Assembly: GCA_964493245.1 (NCBI GenBank)
Contig: CAZBNB010000001.1
Coordinates: 116,488 to 180,487 of the forward strand
Direction of reading: 5' to 3'
From: CAZBNB01 sp964493245
GTDB taxonomy: Bacteria > Pseudomonadota > Gammaproteobacteria > Legionellales > Legionellaceae
Length of the DNA stretch: 64,000 nt
Shown here: piece after piece, positions 44,009 through 53,534 of the stretch
Position numbering within the stretch: position 1 is the stretch's first letter
Layout of the letters: each line of letters opens with the position of its first letter
Made by a program: the position numbers and the translations under genes
The notes under the pieces: model-generated
The model's input: only the letters and a program-made list of their open reading frames with translations
What the model was told of the DNA's origin: nothing
Databases searched by the model: none

Positions 44009-45172
44009 ATGTTCAAAAATACATTTTCTTCCACATTAGTAGGGCAGCACACTGCCACCAAGGCGCGCGTGATGCGCCTTGATACCCCCCATGGTTCTGT
44101 TTTAACACCGGTCTTTATGCCAGTGGGTACCCGTGCTGGCGTTAATAATATGACGCCTACTGAGTTACGTGATGCGGGTAGTCAACTTATTTTAGGCGGC
44201 AATACTTACCATATGTTATGTGCGCCCGGTATGGATGTAATTGAACGTGCTGGTGGCATGCACCCATTTATGGGATGGCACGGCCCCATGTTGACAGACA
44301 GTGGCGGTTTTCAGGTATTTAGTTTGTCTAAAAATCAACGTCTTTGTCAGGTTGATGAAGCGGGTGTGGTCTTTCAATTACCTGATTCTGAGCGCTTGAT
44401 CCGCATGACGCCTACGTTATCATTAGAAACACAAAAAATCATTGGTGCCGATATTATCATGGCGTTTGATCAGTGTACGCCTGATGGTTGCTCTCGTGAT
44501 GAAGCGGCGAAAATTATGGATAGAACGCATCGATGGTTAGATGAGTCGGTTCAATTTCATCAGGCTTACCCTACGTCGCGTTATGGCCTGACACAAGCTT
44601 TGTTTGGCATTATTCAAGGCGGGACTTACCCTGATTTACGGCGCGAAAGTGCAGAATTTGTGACATCGCTACAAACCGATGGTGTGGCAATTGGTGGCGA
44701 AACCGTTGGTTTTGATATGCCTGCGACAGTCGAGGTGATTCAATGGGTGCGCGCGTTTTTACCAGAGAATAAACCACGTTATACCATGGGTGTTGGGATG
44801 TCACCCCAAGATTTATTGGATGTGGTGGCAGAAGGCGTGGATATGTTTGACTGTGTGGCACCCACACGTAATGCAAGACATGGCGCATTATATTGTGGCC
44901 AAGTCGTGCGCAAAGGATCGTGGTTACACTTTGAAAGTGAGTATGATAATGCGCGATTACAAATCAAAAAAGCGTGTTTTGCGAACGATAATGCACCGAT
45001 TATGCCAGGGTGTGACTGTTATACCTGCCGTCATGTTTCGCGCGCTTATTTACATCAATTATTTAAAGAAAAGGCCAATTTATTTACCGCATTAGCCAGT
45101 ATTCACAATGTTCATGTATTACACCAAGTTTGTGATATAATGCGCCGATTTATTTTGAGAGGACAGGAATAA
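44009..45172 (+). CDS. tgt: queuine tRNA-ribosyltransferase
   Basis: Exchanges guanine 34 for preQ1 in tRNAs with GUN anticodons. The active-site motif LTDSGGFQVFSL is present, as are MAFDQCTP, the substrate-loop GGETVG and the nucleophile region (MGVG...DMFDCVAPTRNAR). The C-terminal zinc site CDCYTCRHVSRAYLHQL is complete. The frame is open from a TTG at 43997, but the ATG at 44009 is the likely start (387 residues). ppiB follows after 2 bases. Confidence 0.97.
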   Translation: MFKNTFSSTLVGQHTATKARVMRLDTPHGSVLTPVFMPVGTRAGVNNMTPTELRDAGSQLILGGNTYHMLCAPGMDVIERAGGMHPFMGWHGPMLTDSGGFQVFSLSKNQRLCQVDEAGVVFQLPDSERLIRMTPTLSLETQKIIGADIIMAFDQCTPDGCSRDEAAKIMDRTHRWLDESVQFHQAYPTSRYGLTQALFGIIQGGTYPDLRRESAEFVTSLQTDGVAIGGETVGFDMPATVEVIQWVRAFLPENKPRYTMGVGMSPQDLLDVVAEGVDMFDCVAPTRNARHGALYCGQVVRKGSWLHFESEYDNARLQIKKACFANDNAPIMPGCDCYTCRHVSRAYLHQLFKEKANLFTALASIHNVHVLHQVCDIMRRFILRGQE

Positions 45173-45174
45173 GC

Positions 45175-45678
45175 ATGGTTACAATTAAAACATCAATGGG
45201 CGATATTAAGCTGAATTTAGACACCGTTAACACACCAAAGACGACCGAAAACTTTTTAAATTACGTGCGCAGTGGTTTTTACGTTGACACACTGTTCCAT
45301 CGCGTGATTGATGGTTTTATGATTCAAGGGGGTGGTTTAGTCGCTAATATGCAACAAAAACCAACTCAAGCATCAGTGGTCAATGAAGCAAAAGTAGCAA
45401 AGCCGAACAAGCGCGGTACCATTGCGATGGCTAGAACCATGGATCCCCATTCAGCAACCGCACAATTTTTCATTAATGTCGCTGATAATGGATTTTTAAA
45501 TTATACCAGTGATCAACCACAAGGCTTTGGTTACTGTGTGTTTGGTGAAGTAGTAGAGGGCATGGATATCGTTGACACTATCGCTAAAGTTAAAACGGGT
45601 AATCGTCAAGGGCATGGTGATGTGCCGTTGGAAGACATAACCATTTTGGGTGTTCACGAAGAAGCACATGTTGATTGA
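45175..45678 (+). CDS. ppiB: cyclophilin-type peptidyl-prolyl isomerase
   Basis: A 167-residue cytoplasmic cyclophilin. Conserved features: FHRVIDGFMIQGG with the catalytic Arg, MARTMDPHSATAQFFINV, and the FGEVVEGMDIVD stretch. There is no signal peptide, which favours the cytoplasmic PpiB type over periplasmic PpiA. AGGA lies upstream of the ATG, and the gene starts 2 bases past tgt. The 3' end overlaps tsaC by 11 bases. Confidence 0.95.
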   Translation: MVTIKTSMGDIKLNLDTVNTPKTTENFLNYVRSGFYVDTLFHRVIDGFMIQGGGLVANMQQKPTQASVVNEAKVAKPNKRGTIAMARTMDPHSATAQFFINVADNGFLNYTSDQPQGFGYCVFGEVVEGMDIVDTIAKVKTGNRQGHGDVPLEDITILGVHEEAHVD

Positions 45679-46225
45679 ATCTTATCTTGATGACTTGCAG
45701 CTAGCACGTCAGGCGATAGCCGAGGGCCAAGTACTTGCTTATCCAACTGAAGCGGTATATGGCTTGGGCTGCGACCCGTTTCAAACAGAGGCGGTGGCCC
45801 GCGTGTTGGCTTTGAAGCATCGTCAACCAGCACAGGGATTAATTGTACTGATTTCTGATTGGGCACAATTATTTCCCCTGATTGCTCCTATTGCCGATGA
45901 GGTTTTAGATCGTGTCCGACAGACTTGGCCAGGTCCTGTGACATGGCTCTTTCCCAAATCACAGCAAGTACCGCAGGATGTTTGTGGCAAACATCCTTCT
46001 ATTGCTATTCGCATGAGTGCCCATCCGATCGCACGCGCACTTTGCCAAGATAGCCCAATTATTTCAACCAGTGCCAACATTCATGGGTTACCGCCGGCTC
46101 GCTCTTTAGCAGAGCTGTCTGCACAATTTCCTCAAGGCCTTGATGGTGTGGTCGCAGGAGAATTGGGGCAAGCATCTAAACCCAGCGCTATTTACGACGT
46201 TTTGACAGGTAATCAATTGCGATAG
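45668..46225 (+). CDS. tsaC: threonylcarbamoyl-AMP synthase (YrdC domain)
   Basis: Makes threonylcarbamoyl-AMP for the t6A37 modification of tRNAs reading ANN codons. The YrdC signatures YPTEAVYGLGCDP and LKHRQPAQGLIVLI (the K-x-R pair) are present, as is the late SANIHGLPPA. The ATG at 45668 is inside the ppiB end, giving 185 residues, normal for single-domain TsaC; a GTG at 45650 is a weaker alternative. No Sua5 extension is present. Confidence 0.93.
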   Translation: MLIESYLDDLQLARQAIAEGQVLAYPTEAVYGLGCDPFQTEAVARVLALKHRQPAQGLIVLISDWAQLFPLIAPIADEVLDRVRQTWPGPVTWLFPKSQQVPQDVCGKHPSIAIRMSAHPIARALCQDSPIISTSANIHGLPPARSLAELSAQFPQGLDGVVAGELGQASKPSAIYDVLTGNQLR

Positions 46226-46238
46226 ATGAGGAAAAATC

Positions 46239-47621
46239 ATGCAAAAGAAACATGCGTTATCGATTTTTAGTTTAACCATGATTACCGTGGGCTCAGTGGA
46301 TAGTATTCGCAACTTACCTGCGACAGCGCTGTTTGGTAGCCAATTGATTGTGTTTTTTATTTTAGGCGCGTTGTTCTTTTTGATTCCTACGGCGTTGATT
46401 TCTGCAGAATTGGCTTCTGGTTGGCCCAAGCAAGGTGGCATTTATATTTGGGTCAAGGAAGCTTTTGGTCGTGAAATGGGGTTTCTTGCCATTTGGTTAC
46501 AATGGATTGAAAATGTCATTTGGTATCCGACTATTTTATCGTTTGTGGGCGGAACGATTGGTTATTTGATTGACCCACAACTGGCTAGTAATCCACGCTT
46601 TTTATGGTGCGTTATTGTGGTTTCTTTTTGGGCCGTGACTTATGTGAATTTGCGTGGCATGCGCTCTTCAGCATGGTTTAGTAATTTGTGTGCATTGATG
46701 GGACTTTTAGTCCCGATGACACTCATCATTACGTTGGGTGCGATATGGCTATTCAATGGCAATCCAAGTCAAATTCATTTTGATTGGGCAAGTATTTGCC
46801 CGCATTGGCACGACCAACGTATATGGGTTTCTTTAACAGCGATTATGATGTCATTTTGTGGTATTGAAATTGCCACGGTGCATGCCAATGATGTTAAGCA
46901 ACCACAACATGCTTTTCCTCAAGCATTGACCTATGCGGTACTGATTATATTGAGTACACTGATGTTTGGTTCATTGGCAATTGCGGTGGTTTTACCGCAG
47001 CAAGATATTAATTTGGTTGCCGGAATCATGCAGGCTTTTCAAGCGTTTTTTGCACGTTATCACTTATTGTGGCTCATGCCTGTGGTAGCGGTGATGTTGG
47101 TATTAGGGGGCTTAGGTGGGGTTAGCAACTGGATTATTGCACCAACCAAAGGGTTATTAGTCGCTGCTCAAGATGATAACATGCCACTGATGTTTCAGCG
47201 TATTAATCGACATGAAGCACCAACAATGATGCTCATCGGTCAAGCTTTGATTGTCACGATTTTGTCCGCGCTGTTTTTATTTATGCCTACTGTTAATGCT
47301 TCGTATTGGTTACTTACGGCAATGGCTGCGCAATTATATATGCTGATGTACTTTATCATGTTGTTGGCGGCTATCCGTTTGCGCAAAAAGTACCCTGATC
47401 ACCGTGGGCCATTTCGTATTCCTGGCGGTTTAATGGGAGTGGGGCTTGTCAGTGGTATCGGTATGATCGGTGTACTTGCGACATTGGTTGTGAGCTTTAT
47501 TCCACCGGTAGAGATTGACGTTGGCTCGGTATTTCGTTATGAATTTACCTTGATTGCTGGCTTGATACTGATGTGTTTGCCACCTTTTATTAGTGTGTGG
47601 TGGATGAAGAAGAAGCGTTAA
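46239..47621 (+). CDS. APC-superfamily amino acid permease (GadC-like)
   Basis: A 460-residue transporter with about 12 membrane segments. The first segment has the APC-type pattern (SIFSLTMITVGSVDSIRNLP), and ELASGWPKQGGIYIWVKEAFG corresponds to the conserved segment 2-3 region of glutamate/GABA antiporter-like members. Substrate is probably an amino acid or amine, but specificity cannot be read. Paralogues of this group are numerous in Legionella and Coxiella, which live on host amino acids. It starts 13 bases after tsaC. The C-terminal lysine-rich end (MKKKR) is convergent with the next gene. Confidence 0.9.
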   Translation: MQKKHALSIFSLTMITVGSVDSIRNLPATALFGSQLIVFFILGALFFLIPTALISAELASGWPKQGGIYIWVKEAFGREMGFLAIWLQWIENVIWYPTILSFVGGTIGYLIDPQLASNPRFLWCVIVVSFWAVTYVNLRGMRSSAWFSNLCALMGLLVPMTLIITLGAIWLFNGNPSQIHFDWASICPHWHDQRIWVSLTAIMMSFCGIEIATVHANDVKQPQHAFPQALTYAVLIILSTLMFGSLAIAVVLPQQDINLVAGIMQAFQAFFARYHLLWLMPVVAVMLVLGGLGGVSNWIIAPTKGLLVAAQDDNMPLMFQRINRHEAPTMMLIGQALIVTILSALFLFMPTVNASYWLLTAMAAQLYMLMYFIMLLAAIRLRKKYPDHRGPFRIPGGLMGVGLVSGIGMIGVLATLVVSFIPPVEIDVGSVFRYEFTLIAGLILMCLPPFISVWWMKKKR

Positions 47622-47638
47622 ATGGTTTGCGTGAATAT

Positions 47639-48979
47639 TTACGAAAGATTTCGCACACAACGAATATATAACGCATTCTCTTTGATTTCTCCTCCTTGAG
47701 AGCCGGGAGACCCAAATATATTGAAAAAAGCGTGGGTGAGTTCTAAATTTGGGATTTGTGTTGAGCTCCAATACGTTTCAATCAGATCGCTGATACCGTT
47801 ATCCACTAAATTGGACTGTATGTTTTGTATGGTTGGGCTGCCGTCTACACCACAAGGATTGCTACCGTCTCCAAAGCCAAGCTGGCAAACGGCTGGTAAA
47901 TACCAATTATCATAACCTCCCGCTGTGTTAGTGTCACATATGCCTGCGGCATAGGTGGAAGAGGGAAGTGCTCTTAGCGCATATACAATATTAGCTGTAT
48001 TTGTTGCACCGTTGAAATAATCATTGGCGTTGGTCGAGGTACATGTAGAAACATCATTACAACTGGGTTGCCAAGCTGTGGGGATGGATGGATCAGATAA
48101 TCCAACGGCGGTACCAGATATGCTACTTGTATTGGATGTTGTATCGTCTACAGAAAATAAATACCCGGCCTGATATACGCTGCCATAAGTTAAAATACTG
48201 ACGGCGACGGAGGCTGTACTGGTGTTGTCTCCTGCGATGGTGACTGTAATGGGGGTAGGATTGATATCTCCGGGGGCTGCGCTGGGTGTTTGTCCGGGAG
48301 TGATGGTAAAGACACAACTGCTGAGTGGCGTAATCATATCACAGCGTGTTGGTGTCATGGTGGTTCCGGTGGGGAAGGCGGGTGTTGCGGAGTAAGAGAC
48401 GTTGAACACGGTGTTGGTCGGGCTATTATTGGTGATGGTGATGATGCGTGATTTACCGGTTAACGCTGCATTATAATAGGTGCAGCCTGGGTTTGATGTT
48501 GGGCAGTTTACTGAGAGCCCCAAGGTTGATACGCTGGCGGTAATAGTCGCTGCTTTGGTAATATTGAGTTGGTTATTCGCACTGGGTTGATAACATGCGT
48601 TGGAGTTGGGTGTATTATTTGCATTGGTTTGGCAAACATCAGGTCCGCCACTGATCGATGATGTGAGTGAGCTTCCATCTATACGTAATATGAGCGTACA
48701 AGATTGACGTTGTGGGAGTGAAATCGGGCTTGTGCATGCGCCGGGGGGGCTGGTATCTTGGGTGATACCTTGGATAGACTTCATTGTCAATGTTACGGTT
48801 TTTTGTGTTTGATTGGTGAGGGTGTATCTTATGGTGGCTGTACTATTACTGGCTACAACGACGTTGGTTGCTGTTTGTGGTGTTAGGGTCCACATGGGGC
48901 GCCCGGCATACACAAAGCTGTTATAAAAAGAAAGCAATATCCCAATTGTAAAAAAATAAGCAAAGTACCGTATTTTCAT
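47639..48979 (-). CDS. exported Lcl/DUF1566-type protein
   Basis: 446 residues with an N-terminal signal peptide (~1-25, ending near VYAG). Residues ~30-280 are Ser/Thr/Asn-rich beta-sandwich-like repeats with paired Cys (possible disulfides). The C-terminal ~130 residues hold a DUF1566/Lcl-type domain, recognisable by GGYDNWYLPAVCQLG and ETYWSSTQ, ending in YIRCVRN. Such domains occur in surface or secreted proteins, including several in Legionella. No membrane anchor or LPXTG-like signal is seen. It is convergent with the permease gene, leaving 17 bases. Ligand is unknown. Confidence 0.82.
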   Translation of the reverse strand: MKIRYFAYFFTIGILLSFYNSFVYAGRPMWTLTPQTATNVVVASNSTATIRYTLTNQTQKTVTLTMKSIQGITQDTSPPGACTSPISLPQRQSCTLILRIDGSSLTSSISGGPDVCQTNANNTPNSNACYQPSANNQLNITKAATITASVSTLGLSVNCPTSNPGCTYYNAALTGKSRIITITNNSPTNTVFNVSYSATPAFPTGTTMTPTRCDMITPLSSCVFTITPGQTPSAAPGDINPTPITVTIAGDNTSTASVAVSILTYGSVYQAGYLFSVDDTTSNTSSISGTAVGLSDPSIPTAWQPSCNDVSTCTSTNANDYFNGATNTANIVYALRALPSSTYAAGICDTNTAGGYDNWYLPAVCQLGFGDGSNPCGVDGSPTIQNIQSNLVDNGISDLIETYWSSTQIPNLELTHAFFNIFGSPGSQGGEIKENALYIRCVRNLS

Positions 48980-49080
48980 GATATCTCTGTATAGTTAGAT
49001 TTAAAGACGAGTATTTGCTCATTCGAGCGCTTCAAGATTATATACCTGTGATCATTCAAAATGCTAGATTTAGGAAACGC

Positions 49081-49432
49081 TAGATCGGAGTAAAGTTTCT
49101 CATTTAGGCTGCGTTATTTTATTTAGCGGAGGCGTCCGCTTGCTCCACTTTTTCGGCCGTTTTACGGGTCTGTCTTCTATTCGCTTGCGGCTCAAAGGTG
49201 CTTTTACCTCGTAGATCGAAGAAAGGTTTCTCATTCAGGCTGCGTTATTTTATTTAGCGGAGGCGTCCGCTTGATCCACTTTTTCAGCTGTTTTACGGGG
49301 CCGCCGCCTATTCGCTTCCCGCTCAAAGGCGCTAAAAAGCACATCCATGTGCTTTTTACCCCGTAAAACAGCCGAAAAAGTGGCGCTCCCGCAATCCGCT
49401 AAATAAAATAACGCAGCCTGAATGAGAAACCT
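49081..49432. repeat. composite direct and inverted repeat
   Basis: Two direct copies of a ~130-150-bp unit (49081-49211 and 49212-49363) share blocks such as GCTGCGTTATTTTATTTAGC and CCACTTTTTC. A third copy of the first ~75 bp is inverted at 49358-49432, so 49224-49432 forms a long palindrome whose loop contains an 11-bp hairpin (AAAAAGCACAT / ATGTGCTTTTT, 49334-49357). No coding sequence is seen. The remaining flanks (48980-49080, 49433-49540) hold nothing I can identify. Confidence 0.8.
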
Positions 49433-49540
49433 CGGCGAGATCGTGGTAGATTTTTTTTGCCTCGAGATTTGCGTTTTTGCTACGTCTTCTCGCTATAAAA
49501 CCCATGAATAATATTTTTTGCGATTTATTTGCGCTTATTT

Positions 49541-49703
49541 AGGGTCTGTTGACAATTCATATGCCTACGCCTCGCGACTTGTTCGCGGGGTCCGTTTCGA
49601 TCTATGTTGACACGTAGAGCTTGTTTGTTAAGCAAGATCTCTGGATCCCGCGAACAAGTCGCGGGACGTAGGGCCTCTTAAGATGAAATGTCAACAGACT
49701 CTA
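49541..49703. mobile_element. MITE-B (palindromic element bounded by TA)
   Basis: About 160 bp. Terminal inverted repeats GGGTCTGTTGACAATTCAT (left) and its near-inverse ATGAAATGTCAACAGACTC (right) are flanked on each side by TA, as expected for insertion by a Tc1/mariner/IS630-type transposase. Inner inverted blocks CGCGACTTGTTCGCGGG and CCCGCGAACAAGTCGCGGG form a second strong stem. There is no coding capacity, so it would be non-autonomous. Confidence 0.75.
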
Positions 49704-49723
49704 GATCAAAAAGATTATTTTTG

Positions 49724-49752
49724 TTGCTTGGCGCGCTCTTTTTGTGTAAAAT
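49724..49752 (+). promoter_or_regulatory. sigma70-type promoter of the 1083-residue gene
   Basis: TTGCTT (49724-49729), a 17-bp spacer and TAAAAT (49747-49752), 34 bases before the ATG. It starts about 20 bases after the end of MITE-B. Confidence 0.55.
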
Positions 49753-49785
49753 ATTGACTTCAAGTCCATTTATTGTTCTAAAAAT

Positions 49786-52700
49786 ATGACTAACGACACT
49801 AAAGACTTAGTAATAGATCATTTTAAAATCAAGAACAATAAAGAGGGTTCTCCAATTGATGTTCGTGTTCAGCGACATGATGGTCACATCGTGAATGTCG
49901 AGATTAAGCGCACATTAGAAGAGCGTCGGCAAGCATTGATGTATTTAAATGATCAAGAAATGACCGAGTATAATTCGACTTATACTTATTTACTACAAAA
50001 TGCAATTTCCGAAAGCCGTGCCGAGATTCGTGATAAATTGAATCAGGCGAAGGATCAAGCTGAAAAAGAAGCATACACCTATTTGATCTCCGAAAATGCT
50101 GTGCAGCAACGTATCGACAAATATACGAATATTTTTGTTTGGCTTGATCAGCTTCATGAAATGTCAGCGACCTTTATTCAGTTAGAAGCATTTATTAATA
50201 ATCCGTTTAATAACAATTCTAAAGCCGATCCACAGGTGAGTATTGAGCAATTAAAAGAAGCTCTAACTGCTTATGGAGAACAGATAGAACCTCTTTTACA
50301 AAAGGATAATTTTGAGTCTTACTCTCATTCATCTATTCTAAGACACATCGATCGTTATCAGATTCAATTAACAGCATTATTGGGTCAAGATCTGTCTCGA
50401 GCACAAGTGAAGCATGTGGTTTGTGTGCATGATATGGATACGCGTTATGTGTCATTGGGGCGTTTTATCGCAGAACAACAAATTTTGTTGTTAGATTTGG
50501 CGCTAGAGGTCGTTTCTTTTGATATTAACCGACAGCGTTTCCGCGAAATCTTGAGTCTGCCTTCATGGATGCAACCTTTGTCGGATGTACGTGTGGCACT
50601 TTTTCTCAAAGCTAATGCGGCATCCGGATCTTTGTATAACAATCCTTATGCTCCTATACCTTCTACGATGTTAGGCGCAATGACAAACACCAGCGCTTTG
50701 AGCCATGATCAAGATGAGGCAAAATATTTATCTGTTACGCCTTATATAAAAAAACCATTATCTCCTGCGGCGATGGATAAGGCGCTTTCACATGCGATTG
50801 CAAGACCTTATCATGCTTCTTATTCGCATTATTTTACGAATGTTTTTATTGGTACGCCTTTTGAATTTTTCGCTATTCTATTTATTACAGGCCCGGTCCG
50901 TCTGCTTGCCGGTGCGTGGGAAATTGCTTGGTCTATTCTACGTATTACGTTGGTTTTATTGATGGGGCTTGTCGATTTGGGGTTATCGATGCTTGGTTTG
51001 AATGTGCATCAACCCATGACCAAGCTAAATCAATATTTAAGTCAACTGTATGCTTCACCATTTTTGACACCATTATCGATGCTGCGGCGGCAAAAACACC
51101 ATTATCAGGATCAACAAGCTTTTGACGATAAGTATCAAAAATTATTGGATACTTGCCAAGAGAGTCTTGGTTATTGTCATCAATTTTTTCTTTTGTTTAC
51201 ACCGGAAGCGATTACCAGCTCGATTCGCACTTTTTTCAATGATTTATTCGAAGATGTAATAAATGTGTATCGTGATATCCGCTATCTTACTTTTTATGCA
51301 CAAACCAGCTCGGTTGATTCGATTGCTGATCGCATAGCGTCACAGCGCTCTCAAATCCCACAGGTAGAACAAGCAAATAATGATTGTTTCCCTTTGGTTG
51401 ATTACATTGTTGCCAATAAAACACCCGCTTTTGTTGATATTTTTTATGAATTGATTGATGTCTGTAGCATGCGTTGCATAGAGCCTATGTTTCGTCAATT
51501 TAAATTGCCAAGCGCGCTGTGCTTCATGGGGGCAAGTATCATGTTTGCCACTTGTGTCCCGCTTATCGTTGCTGCTTTGCCTTCAGGTTTCAAAGCGTTG
51601 TTGCCGATGAAGATTCCTGCCAAATATGTGGCTCATCTTTTGATTAATAAATCAGTTGATGATCCGGCGGTGGCATTCATGGGATGTCAAATCACTTGGC
51701 AAATCGCGCTCGCTTTTTGTCAGTTATCGAGAGAATTGATTACTGGTCGTCTAGAAGCGTTTAAACCTATTTTTGATGAGCCAGAAAAATATATTTTAGG
51801 TTTTGCGAGTTTGGTTGGGCTGGGAGCGGCGATAGGATATTTACCGCATCTCCCAGAAGTGTTTTTTAAGGGATGTCCTAACTTTTATTTTTCATTTTTG
51901 AATGCAATTCGTGCCGAAACGCGCGGTCTTATCAATGGTTCTATTGTTGCAAAGATCACCACTTTACCTTTGGTAGGTGCAAAAGGTGCCATGTTGACAA
52001 TCAGCATGACAGAAGGTAGCCGTCATCATCTGTCAGCGGACAACTATATTGAAAACAATAAAAAAACGACGGCAGAGATCGATGCGCCAGCAGGGTCGGA
52101 GCAGATAACTGACCTTCATATGTCAGTACATGAGGAATTGAACATCGAAAGGGTGGATAGATCCATCCCTACAACATTAATGAGTAATCCTTTTTCAAAT
52201 GAAAAAGAAATATTATTAATTAATAAAAGAGCAGAAATTATTCGACTGGCTAAGTTGGTGGCTTACGTTAAGCCGCATAAACATGCTACAAGTGAGGCTC
52301 ATGAAGAAGACACAAGTGAGACTCAGAAAGAAGACAAAGTGTGTTTTGATGTTAAAAATAAGGAAGCTTACATTTACTATAATCAATTACATCGATTGCT
52401 TAAAGAATATAATGCTCTAGTCCGTGAACAAAACGATAAGCAAGCATTACAAGTTGATTCTCAATCGTATTTAAAAGTTTTTTTCAACAGTTATTGCGAT
52501 ACCGGCTGTAATAATTTCGTGCGTTCCACATATTTTTTCATCCCTGTTATCTATGTTGCTGTACTTGCGTTACGCCTTTGGAAGCTTTATAAAGCGTATA
52601 CGCAAGGTCAAGCAGTGTATGCTCAGGATGTGTCAATCTGTTTCGCCAGAGATGCATTGATTTTTGCGAAATTGGCTATTGCTATCGTGATAGGGTTGCG

Positions 52701-53037
52701 AGCGATGTTTGTTGCACTCAGCTGTAGCTTTTTGGTCTTAAGTAAGTTAAATCTAGGTATCATGGCCTGCGTGGCTCACCTGTTATATTTACCTTATCGG
52801 CTTTTCATCGAATTGGGTTATAACAATTGCGTGACAACCGAGCGTGTTGAGACACAAAAATTATCCACATGGCTGAATAATGTTGATAGAGTCACGGATC
52901 GATACGTCCCTTATTTTCCGCCTTCAGTGAGTTTTTTCCGCACAGCATGCAATCAACTGGCTGAAAAAGCAGGCTCATTGTGCGATATCAATGCGGTGAC
53001 AGATAACTTAATTCTAGAGCTGAATGCGACGATTTAA
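49786..53037 (+). CDS. large multi-segment membrane protein of unknown function
   Basis: 1083 residues, no recognised family. The N-terminal ~300 residues are soluble and helical with coiled-coil character (AQMEA-like heptads around RDKLNQAKDQAEKEAYTYL). Hydrophobic stretches lie at ~355-420, ~585-620, ~675-700, ~915-945 and ~965-1010, for example RITLVLLMGLVDLGLSML and ASIMFATCVPLIVAALPSGF. Residues ~840-880 are acidic with a short repeat (TSEAHEED / TSETQKED). No signal peptide or enzymatic motif is seen. It is a single gene with its own promoter, next to the repeat island. A host-directed membrane protein is one possibility; another is a cell-envelope protein. Confidence 0.75.
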   Translation: MTNDTKDLVIDHFKIKNNKEGSPIDVRVQRHDGHIVNVEIKRTLEERRQALMYLNDQEMTEYNSTYTYLLQNAISESRAEIRDKLNQAKDQAEKEAYTYLISENAVQQRIDKYTNIFVWLDQLHEMSATFIQLEAFINNPFNNNSKADPQVSIEQLKEALTAYGEQIEPLLQKDNFESYSHSSILRHIDRYQIQLTALLGQDLSRAQVKHVVCVHDMDTRYVSLGRFIAEQQILLLDLALEVVSFDINRQRFREILSLPSWMQPLSDVRVALFLKANAASGSLYNNPYAPIPSTMLGAMTNTSALSHDQDEAKYLSVTPYIKKPLSPAAMDKALSHAIARPYHASYSHYFTNVFIGTPFEFFAILFITGPVRLLAGAWEIAWSILRITLVLLMGLVDLGLSMLGLNVHQPMTKLNQYLSQLYASPFLTPLSMLRRQKHHYQDQQAFDDKYQKLLDTCQESLGYCHQFFLLFTPEAITSSIRTFFNDLFEDVINVYRDIRYLTFYAQTSSVDSIADRIASQRSQIPQVEQANNDCFPLVDYIVANKTPAFVDIFYELIDVCSMRCIEPMFRQFKLPSALCFMGASIMFATCVPLIVAALPSGFKALLPMKIPAKYVAHLLINKSVDDPAVAFMGCQITWQIALAFCQLSRELITGRLEAFKPIFDEPEKYILGFASLVGLGAAIGYLPHLPEVFFKGCPNFYFSFLNAIRAETRGLINGSIVAKITTLPLVGAKGAMLTISMTEGSRHHLSADNYIENNKKTTAEIDAPAGSEQITDLHMSVHEELNIERVDRSIPTTLMSNPFSNEKEILLINKRAEIIRLAKLVAYVKPHKHATSEAHEEDTSETQKEDKVCFDVKNKEAYIYYNQLHRLLKEYNALVREQNDKQALQVDSQSYLKVFFNSYCDTGCNNFVRSTYFFIPVIYVAVLALRLWKLYKAYTQGQAVYAQDVSICFARDALIFAKLAIAIVIGLRAMFVALSCSFLVLSKLNLGIMACVAHLLYLPYRLFIELGYNNCVTTERVETQKLSTWLNNVDRVTDRYVPYFPPSVSFFRTACNQLAEKAGSLCDINAVTDNLILELNATI

Positions 53038-53177
53038 AAAACGGATGAGTCTATTGTGTGAAGATTTACAAAAGAACAGACTCAGGGCAAAATTATTTCA
53101 CTATATCAAAAATAAATTGCAATTTAAGCTGCGACTTGTGTCATTCCCGTGCAAGCAATCATCAGTTTTTTTATAAT

Positions 53178-53300
53178 CAGGACTTACGCAAAACACCGTT
53201 CTCTTCGTTGGATTTTATTTTTAATTCGGTCATTTAGTTATCTAAACTCCCTCATTAAAAATAAAATCCGCCTCGACCTCGTTGTTTTTCGTAAGTCCTG
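53178..53300. mobile_element. MITE-A copy 3 (inverted orientation)
   Basis: A 123-bp copy matching MITE-A copy 1 (19492-19616) in reverse orientation, including ends CAGGACTTACGCAAAACACC and CGTAAGTCCTG and the AT-rich core. It lies in the 497-bp gap 53038-53534, which otherwise holds only the promoter of the next gene and nothing else I can name. Confidence 0.85.
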
Positions 53301-53470
53301 ATAACAATTAAAGAATAGATTGCAGAAATGATTCCATTTTGATAAATAATGGGGCTGATTGAATTTTATAAAATTAAAAGATGGTTTTTCTCTGAAAGCC
53401 CGCCGGACTTTTTGTTAAAATAGCTATGTTTTTGCTAAAACAACAGACATCTGATCTTATATTATTAATC

Positions 53471-53499
53471 TTGACTTATAATTGACCATACTTTATGAT
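53471..53499 (+). promoter_or_regulatory. strong sigma70-type promoter of the 263-residue gene
   Basis: TTGACT (53471-53476), a 17-bp spacer and TATGAT (53494-53499), each one mismatch from consensus. The start codon at 53535 follows 35 bases later, behind AAGAGGTGAT. Confidence 0.75.
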
Positions 53500-53534
53500 G
53501 CGTGCAATTTAAAAATGACAAAGAGGTGATCCCA

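Noticed and set aside
49081..49432. CRISPR-like array
   Set aside because: Only two direct units and one inverted copy, no regular spacers and no cas genes.
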